This document shows, piece after piece, positions 57,177-64,000 of a stretch of DNA of 64,000 bases. Within the stretch, counting starts at the first letter, position 1, and the number at the start of each line of letters is the position of its first letter. The DNA lies in the NCBI GenBank assembly GCA_002900995.3, contig CM035309.1, positions 2,114,389-2,178,388 on the forward strand, read 5' to 3'. This DNA is from Ganoderma boninense. Lineage: Eukaryota > Basidiomycota > Agaricomycetes > Polyporales > Polyporaceae. The notes under the pieces are model-generated. The model was not told where the DNA came from and did no database searches. It worked only from the letters and a program-made list of their open reading frames with translations. The translations under genes and the position numbers were made by a program.

Positions 57177-59041
57177 CTAGTAGCCCCCGGCCCCGCCTTC
57201 ATATCCGAATGCAGGCGGGGCGGGGCCTGTGAGCCCGTTGGGGTACTGGAAGTACGGCTCCTGAGAACGCTCATCCACTGTGGGATTGTGCGGCACGTAC
57301 GCTCCGGCAGGAGGTCCAGGAGGTCGCATGGGGCCGTGGTTGCCTCCCCAGTGAGGGTTTGGCGGATGCGTCGGAGACACGTCGAAGAAACCTTGGCCTG
57401 GCATCGCGGACGAAGGCATGTCGGTGTTGCAGTCGTACGGAGACGCAGACCGCGAGATCGGGGGACCGTCGTAATTCATCCGCGGGAGGTTAGGCATGGC
57501 GAGGGGGAGGCGCGTCAACTGATCTGGAGTGGCCGTCGCGCTCTGCCGACTGGGATCATGGTACTGTTGGCCCTCGGGTCCGTCAAGATAAAGGATGGTG
57601 GGAGACATGGACATCGAACCGTCACTGGGAGCATATGGAGAGGTGGGTGTCGACGTGCTCGAGAGCGGAGAATGGAAAAGAGGGACGCTGACATGTCTAG
57701 ATCGCAGCCGCTCCAAAGATGGGTGATGTAACATCCGCAGGCTGCTAAGAGAACTAGGCCGCCGGAGCACAAGAGATGAACCATGATACATCTGTTCGAC
57801 CGGAGAATGCAGCGAGCGCGTGTATACCTCTGGGGAAGACCCTGCGTCCGAGATAGAGGGCGGAGGAGTGTAAAGGGGGATCTCGGAGGACATGTTGGAG
57901 GGCGCAATGTTGTTGACAAGAGCCGACAATTGGTACGCTGGCCCGACCAAGCAATGCCGAAGGTGGGTTGACCCTTGCATCGCCTCCGTCCAGTCGCCGC
58001 TGACTTGCCAGACACGGACATGCTCGTCGCCAAGGGCGGGGTTGACGGGACTCTCCATGTAGAAGCCGGGTGGGCGGTCGAGGACGAACGTAGCGGAGCC
58101 GATGCCAGGAGACACGTTCGTGAACCGAGCCTCGGCCACGTGGTCAAATGAAATCTCCATCTTGAAACCGCGACCAGCAGACCGGATGTACCAGACCAAG
58201 CAGCGCTTGGTGTTGCAGGTGTAAGCAATTAGGTCGTGTTGCGGAGAGGCCATGCGTCGCCACGAGCCGATCGTTAGATCCGTGCAAGGGAAGACAGTGA
58301 CGTCTACGCCAATGAGGTTAGCCCTGCTTTGTTTCCACTGCGACGTGAACAGGTGACGTACCATCATCTTCATGGATCAAACCGTGAATGTCCACCCCGA
58401 ATTCACTGGAGAGTTCAGATGGGCTTTCGGGAGGAGGTTCGAGCTTCTCGACGGATCTCGCCTTCAACTTGAGCTGCAGCTTGGCCTTGGCCCGCCTTCC
58501 TTTGCTATGAGCTTGGGCAGGCGGTACGACGGTTATGAAGAGGCACACACCTGTTCTGAAACCAGATTTGAGTCTGCCTCTCATCCATCGCCAGCTGACG
58601 TGCGATATCCCTTCGCCTCGCGGACGTCGGGCTGTTGTCGGATGCAAAGAACTCCTCCAGTTTTGCGAGCTGTTCCGGGGTGACGCGCGACCTCTTGCGC
58701 CTCTGCTTCACGTCGGATGTCAGGGAGGAGCATGAAATGGCCTTTCGTATAACTGGGTTATCTCGCTTCTCAGGGAGGTTCGACGAAGGTGACGCAGCAT
58801 CCGACTGGGTGGGAGAGAGGGCCGATTGAGGAGGGGACAGCGCAGAGGACTGGGGAGACGATGCAGTTGACTCCGGCATTTCCTGCAGAGACCCCATGGA
58901 GTAGGAAGAGAGCTCGCTGAGGACCAAGGGTGGTAAGACCGCTCTTGGGCTTGCTGTCTGCATGTTCGCGTCATTTGCTCCTGATGGCGGATTCAATACG
59001 GCTGAAGAGGCGGACAGAGGGACTGATTAGATACCTTGCAT
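57177..59041 (-). CDS. Homeodomain transcription factor (hom1-like)
   Basis: The homeodomain lies within the first third: KQRRKRSRVTPEQLAKLEEF, SPTSARRRDIARQLAMDERQ, TQIWFQNR/RAKAK, with Trp, Phe, Asn and Arg of recognition helix 3 intact. An intron splits the domain at FQNR/RAKAK. A long C-terminal part (about 400 residues) follows with DLIAYTCNTKRCLVWYIRS, FKMEISFDHVAEARFTNVSP and then Ser/Pro/Tyr-rich disordered sequence ending YEGGAGGY. The combination is seen in mushroom homeobox regulators of the hom1 type, linked to fruiting-body development in Schizophyllum; assignment to that branch is inference. The start is uncertain: a 7-nt exon at 59041 with a 33-nt intron, or ATG at 58963. Confidence 0.8.
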
Positions 59042-60892
59042 GCTGCACAAGACACGCCCAAGACACTGCAAGGACACCGGCGATACGAAGGTATGCGGTT
59101 GGTGGCAAAGGCAAGGGGACGCGCTGGCAGTGGCGTTGAGTGGCTCGTCAGGGAGGAGAGCAGAGCGTCGACGCGAGCAGCGGAGCAAGTGGACGATATG
59201 CGACAAGGCTGACGAGCCCGCCTAACGTATACGTCAGAGTTGACCCTGGGAGGCCAAATAGGACCTGGGGAAGGGTGAGCTGGAAGGGCGGAAGGACATA
59301 AGAGGGAAGACTGACGTCTGCGAAAGGCGGAAGACCAAGTAAGGGGATATGGCCGGGAGAGCACAGCAGGAGCAAGCCGGGGCGATCGGGAGGGATGGTC
59401 AACAGGACGGCATCCGATGTCTAGGGGTCTGTGAGGAACAAAGGCGGGTGGTGGGCCCGAGGGAGAAGGCGGACGCTGGGCGAACGATCAAAGGAACGGG
59501 CGTCGGAGGGGGCAGTCAGTCTCAAGTACTTACGCGCTGCCAGAGCAAGAGGCCAGCAGAGACCATCGTCAATCTCGATTACCGCGGTCAGTTCAGTTCC
59601 CGGTTGGTGTTGCGCACGCCGCACGGGTGGCGAGGAGGTTGGGAGTCCGCGAGCAAGCTAGCGTCGGGAGACATGGTCTGACCCGGGCCTGGTCCAAGGA
59701 CGAGATCCATCTCTCGTCCGCGCACACATCGCCTATTCACCTGGCTCCCCAGCCTGTTTCAGCCGCCGCCGCTGGATCTGCTTGCTATTCGGCTTTGTTT
59801 GGGCATCCGCGCGGCCTGGGGGTCCCGCCGAATATTCCGATTTCGACGGGGAGCGGATGGAAAGATGGAAATGGTCGGCATGGATCTCGTGAGAGCGGTG
59901 GACGGCACCGCAACATGCGGCCCTTTTCCTGGGAAGATGCCCGGTGTCGCCTGCCTGTCCACAGGTGCCGACTGGCGAGAGCGACGTGCGTGGGACGGGC
60001 AAGCCATCAAATGGATCAAAGTTGGGACGGGGCATGGTGCAGGTGAAGTGAGTGTACTTGGTGCTTGGGGTGGGGGCCGTCGTTTGGTGCGTAGTGCGCA
60101 GCGGAAGAGTGTGGCGGGGCGATGATAGTCTGTTGGAAAATGAATGGGGAAGGACGGAAGCGGGTCGATGGTCGTGGACGGGATGGGCTGCGCGCGTTGG
60201 CCGGGACTCGGCGTCGACACGAACCGCTTCTCGAATGCGGTTGCCGTGGGGATGTGCCGGTTATCAGTCCTCGTCCCTCGCTCCGAAAAGTGCTGGCAAC
60301 CGCAATCGTCTGCAGGCGCGGCACGTTGCCTCTTGATGTGCTTAGTCCTCGTCCTCATCCAAAGGCACGCGTTTCAAAAGCCCTCCATGACACCCGTCAC
60401 CAGCCACCACGGCCTCTCCCCGTCCATACTCTAGCAGTCAGTCCCAGTCTCGGCGTCGATCACTCGAGAGGAGCGTACCCTGAACGCTGTGGAATACTTC
60501 GCCCACGTCAGAACACGAATTAGAAAGCTCGACGACTCTCCTACTAGACCACAAACACCATACTAGATTCACCATTCGATCTTTTCAGTTTGATGACGTC
60601 GTTAAGACGCACCTCCTTGGGCTGTCCTGACTCCTCAGGCACGTTCAAGTCAGTTTTACGCTCTACACTAGTCTACACTGTTCATGGCTGTTCACCACAC
60701 TCCCCATCCGTGATCGACGGCAACACACGCCCAAAACCATCGCGGGAGCGATTTCGAAATCAATGGACCATCCAGCGGCATCGGGTATTAAGATGGCGGA
60801 TGAGAGGACCCACTCGACACAGTCACCGTCACCATTTGTCCTTCCGACGCGTGCGCAATGATATCCGTTTACTTACTGGGCAGGTCATCGCA
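59042..60892. other. Upstream region of the homeobox gene, no gene seen
   Basis: About 1.85 kb. Many overlapping open frames on both strands (for example 59759-60358 minus) show no domains or splice chain. Long upstream regions are usual for developmental regulators, so regulatory DNA is the likeliest content. Confidence 0.5.
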
Positions 60893-60894
60893 TA

Positions 60895-61573
60895 CAGTAT
60901 TTAACCGGTCCTCGGGACGCCATGGGTCCTCGGGACGTTCCACATTTTCTCACTTCTCCCGAGCACTGCTGGCCTCAACTTTGCTACAAACTTGTAGTAG
61001 CATATAATAGCACTCCATATATCAAATTCGGAGGGAGCACGCCAACTACAGAGCTCTCCAGAACATTTTCTGCGGGCGGATTACAGGAAAATTGAAGTTT
61101 CGCGACAACCTTGACTTAATACCTACCTCAAATCGAGTAGAAATCCACCATAATTTCGGAATTAGCTTCAATTCATGGCCTACTCGTGTTTGTGCTACTT
61201 ATGCAGGCATGAGTGGATGGTACAGGATATATATTTGTCGAAAAGATTCAAGGGGACACAGATGCCCTCGTCGGGACAGCGCTTAATTGAAGATTTCCCA
61301 TATCGAGGGTTCGGCTAGTGTCGGCTAGATAAATAACTTCGCCTTTAGGGAATTAAGCGCTTGTCCCGAGGACCAGGGTACGGTTGATAAGAGCTTTTCG
61401 CAAAGATGACTCTCGATTTCAGTCCCGTTGGCCCCATTTTCCACCAAAGTCGGTAGCAATGTAGTATAGATGTACCATAACATATATCTCAATTCAAATG
61501 TGCTATGTCGGAGGGAGGGACAGCTCACACGGCCCAACAGCATTTGGGTGACCCGAGGACCGGTTAAATACTG
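60895..61573. mobile_element. 679-bp non-autonomous mariner-like element (MITE)
   Basis: Perfect 22-bp terminal inverted repeats, beginning CAGTATTTAACCGGTCC at 60895-60916 and ending GGACCGGTTAAATACTG at 61552-61573. They are flanked by the dinucleotide TA on both sides (60893-60894 and 61574-61575). A CAGT terminus with a TA target duplication is the pattern of the Tc1/mariner-pogo superfamily. There is no transposase frame inside. The interior has a direct repeat GTCCTCGGGACG (60908-60919, 60926-60937) and an internal inverted repeat (61272-61288 with 61351-61368, one base longer). Confidence 0.88.
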
Positions 61574-61575
61574 TA

Positions 61576-62115
61576 TTGATGTACATACCTGGCGAGTTTC
61601 GTCATCCTGTCTGAAAGTTAATCCATTGCGACTCGCATAGAATCACAGAATGCTCACCATCACCTACGAAACGCGTGTCTCGCCAGCGGCCATGTCCTTG
61701 TCATCGCCGTCTCCTTCTTGCACCCACGTCAACCGCTTGAGGGCCAACATCCTCCCGGCTACATTGTCCACACTTACGGAGACCGATCCCATGTCCCGTC
61801 GCATGTCTCGTCGGGGTCCGTATCAGAATCGCAACTTGCAAAGCTGGTGACACAAATGCAAAGTCTTTCATACATACTTGCCTCAGCCATTACCTGTGCT
61901 TGCGAAGTATAGAGAGAACATACAATGCGAGATACGAGATATACCATACTTACGCAAGCAGCAGCAGTCGAATAGGGGAACAGGGAGGAGAGAACACAAG
62001 GACCAAGCCAGAAAAAGACAAGCGGAATATAGAACAAACCACCAGCCTACCAGCACTGCCAATGCGAGTGCCCAATGTCTCTGCGAGCCCGAATGGGAAC
62101 GGAAACTGGAGCGGA
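61576..62115. other. Short interval between the MITE and U1-70K
   Basis: 540 nt holding the 3' region of U1-70K plus a possible gene fragment on the plus strand (61650-61910). Nothing else seen. Confidence 0.5.
61650..61912 (+). pseudogene. Possible gene fragment beside the MITE
   Basis: An ATG at 61650 opens MLTITYETR, after which a one-base frame change leads to GHVLVIAVSFLHPRQPLEG, HPPGYIVHTYGDRSHVPSHV and SESQLAKLVTQMQS, ending at 61912. The second part looks protein-like in composition, but I do not recognise it and there is no clear splice to explain the frame change. It could be the decayed end of a gene interrupted by the adjacent MITE, or chance. Confidence 0.2.
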
Positions 62116-63512
62116 CTAGTATCGAGGGCGCTTGGCATCCCGGTCATCATACCCACCAGGTCCTTCACGCTTGAGGTCCCCGCGATATCCTCCGCCACCG
62201 CCGTACCCACCACCAGGCGGACCATACCCACCGGGTCCACCGCCAGGGGGGCCACCGTAGCCACCCCCCGGCGGTCCGCCGCCATATCCACCAGGTCCGT
62301 GTCCTCCTGGCCCGCCGCCGTAGCCTCCAGGTCCATGGTCCGGAGGTGGTCCTCCAAATCCTCCACCCTGGTACCCAATGCCACCACCCCGACCCCTGCA
62401 GAGCAACAGGTCAGTGTCTGGCACAGTCCGTGAAGGTGTACATTTTGGTCGTCTTACCTGTAGCCGCCGCCGAACCCGCCACGCCCCCCTCCGCCGAAAT
62501 CGTCCCTGGGACCGCCGAACCTGTCGCCGCCGAACCCACCTCGTCCGCCGCGGAAACCACCACCACGACCTCCTCTGAAGCCACCACCGCGGTCGCCACC
62601 ACGGAATCCTCCGCGGAAGCCACCTCGTCCACCACCGCCACCGGCGAACGCAGGCGGTTCGGGTTTGGGCCTACCACCCAATCCACCGCCGAGACGACGT
62701 GGCTTCCACCCCCTCACCGTACGACCACGTTCAACGTCAACGAGAACCCGCTTGCCCATAATGTGCAGCCGGTCCGAGTCCTTGTACGCAGCTGAAAGGG
62801 GGAAAAAAGTCATGCGACAACGGGAGCGCGAAGATGCAAGCTGGGTGAGTGCGTCCCATGTATGAAAAAATAATGGTACCTTTCATGTCGCGCTCACGCT
62901 CGAACACGATGAACGCGTAACCTCTGCTGCGGCCGTTCTTGTCCCGGACAATCCTCACCCGTTCAATGCTGCCGAACCCCTCAAACTCCCGTCTGAGATC
63001 GTTTTCCGTGGCATTCTTGTGCTGCGGAAGAAGGTCAGCACCAGATAATCTGGCAGCATGTGCACGACATACCAGACGAGATATGAAGAGGGTTTTATAG
63101 GGATCCCCAATGGCTTCAGGATCCTCTGACGGTTTGTCTGCAACAAGATCAACACGTGCAAATGGTGCGGAAAGTGAGGGGACATACAGTTCTCTTTCGC
63201 CTTGTTGAAGTCTTCAGCCCTCCTCTTCTTCCTCTCCTCCCTCCGGATCGCCCTCTTTGTCTCTTCAGCATGCGTGAAAGCTGGTTCCTCTCCTTCCTCC
63301 ATGCCATCTCGCTCCTCCTCGCCAGTGTTTCCCGACTCCATCATGCCCTGCGTCTTCTCCTCCCGGAGTGATGCAAGGAGGTGGCCGACTCCTTCGACAT
63401 TTTTGGCCCTGACCCGGTCGATGTCGCGGTCCAGGGGGCGGGTATAAGGCAACGGGGGCCTGGGTGCGAAGAGCTTGAGAAGATTGGGAGGTAGCAAGTG
63501 AGTGCCTGGCAT
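62116..63512 (-). CDS. U1 snRNP 70-kDa protein
   Basis: ATG at 63512 ([20 protein letters not shown]), the U1-70K N-terminal domain, with [20 protein letters not shown], an Arg/Glu/Lys-rich helix, then [20 protein letters not shown]. The RRM has RNP2 TLFISRL and RNP1 RGYAFIVF, plus [20 protein letters not shown], followed by [20 protein letters not shown]. The C-terminal third is a Gly/Arg/Phe-rich tail (RGGFRGG repeats and GGYGGGPP repeats) ending DAKRPRY. It binds stem-loop I of U1 snRNA and begins 5' splice-site recognition. About six exons. Divergent from the gene at the right edge. Confidence 0.93.
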
Positions 63513-63929
63513 TGTGTGATTGCGTCGAGGTGTACGGGAGCACGCAAAGGGGTAGCTAGGTGTTTGCAGATAGGTGCTGGGTGTCGACTCGTGAAGAACA
63601 ATAGCAGAGGGCCGGTAGAGTATAAGAGTTTGAGAGACTGGTGCCGACGATAAATACCGCGCTCTTCCGCTGCTATGGACAAGCCTGCGTCGCCCCGAGC
63701 GTCGTCGTGTTCCCCGCCGCCGTGTCTGACTCGCTGTCCGAGTGGATGGTGGTGGAGGAGGAAAGCAAGGTGGCCCTGGGAAGGCGCGCGCCGCTGCCAA
63801 CAACACCTCCTGCCCCGGCGTCTCCCCACCCGACATCCTCCTCCCCACTCCCCATCGCCATTTCCGTACGCATCTAGTCCATTCCCACTCGCCCTGCCCT
63901 CTGCTCATCCCCGTGCAATTGCAGATGCC
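63513..63929. promoter_or_regulatory. Divergent promoter region at the right edge
   Basis: 417 nt between U1-70K (minus) and the presumed plus-strand gene. From 63674 a plus-strand ATG frame (MDKPASPRASSCSPPPC) stays open into the downstream ATG frame, so part of this could be coding. The composition is low-complexity. Confidence 0.4.
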
Positions 63930-64000
63930 ATGAGAGGCGCACCCAGCCCGCTTGCGGCGTACGTCTGCCGAAGCTGCGCTGCAAATCTTCGAAACACAAG
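63930..64000 (+). CDS. Start of a gene truncated by the window edge
   Basis: ATG at 63930 begins MRGAPSPLAAYVCRSCAANL, Arg/Ala-rich with a CxxC and no acidic residues, as in a mitochondrial presequence followed by the start of a mature protein. Only 23 residues are visible, so the family cannot be named. An in-frame upstream ATG at 63674 is an alternative start. Confidence 0.35.
   Translation, partial: MRGAPSPLAAYVCRSCAANLRNT

Noticed and set aside
60590..60904. 104-residue plus-strand frame before the MITE
   Set aside because: Runs into the element's inverted repeat, lacks motifs and has no supporting splice sites.

Overview
This window is nuclear DNA from a filamentous basidiomycete, most likely an agaricomycete such as a polypore. 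Nearly every gene is split by short introns of about 45-65 nt with GTRNGT donors and CTNAC-type branch points. Genes are dense and lie on both strands. The gene set (ARID-type SWI1, AP-3 beta, Cwh43, a hom1-like homeodomain factor, a DUF6570-like/Helitron helicase) fits that group.

The left quarter is dominated by one event. Positions 16-1971 repeat 13905-15870 at high identity but with many single-base indels, and a 100-N gap follows (1972-2071). The 17 bases at 1-17 recur at 2668-2684. Together these say that the left copy is an empty-site version of the same locus (probably the other haplotype, placed in tandem by the assembler), and that 2685-13904 is an 11.2-kb insertion. The insertion carries a huge Helitron/Helentron Rep-helicase with a fused cysteine-protease-like C-terminus (6621-13637, minus) and two unrecognised multi-exon cargo genes (2763-4203 plus; 4177-6550 minus). 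It ends in a hairpin whose arm is repeated in inverted form near the left end. It interrupts a minus-strand gene of unknown function. A biotin-synthesis gene (dethiobiotin synthetase part) lies beside the insertion and is cut by the N gap.

To the right is ordinary gene-rich DNA: a four-TM membrane protein (14566-16232), a large Pro/Ser-rich coiled-coil protein (16798-20228), CWH43 (20822-24981) tail-to-tail with AP-3 beta (25053-27963), SWI1/ARID (28594-32826), a 4.1-kb stretch with no recognisable gene, a VTT/Tvp38-type membrane protein (36965-38640), a Zn2Cys6 transcription factor (39377-42915), a J-domain protein (43898-45150), an MFS transporter (45627-47434), a CobW/ZNG1-type GTPase (48525-49893), a YJU2/CCDC130-type splicing factor (50397-51651), RPS20 (51972-52525), eIF4B (53095-54941), ARPC2 (55271-56471), a homeobox factor (57177-59041), a small mariner-like element (60895-61573), U1-70K (62116-63512) and the start of a further plus-strand gene at the right edge.

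The core genes are housekeeping functions in splicing, translation, trafficking, actin, chromatin and GPI anchors. They do not form a pathway cluster. Several share divergent promoters (splicing factor/RPS20, eIF4B/ARPC2, VTT/Zn2Cys6). The most unusual content is the Helitron-type insertion with its fused protease, its cargo and the preserved empty site.
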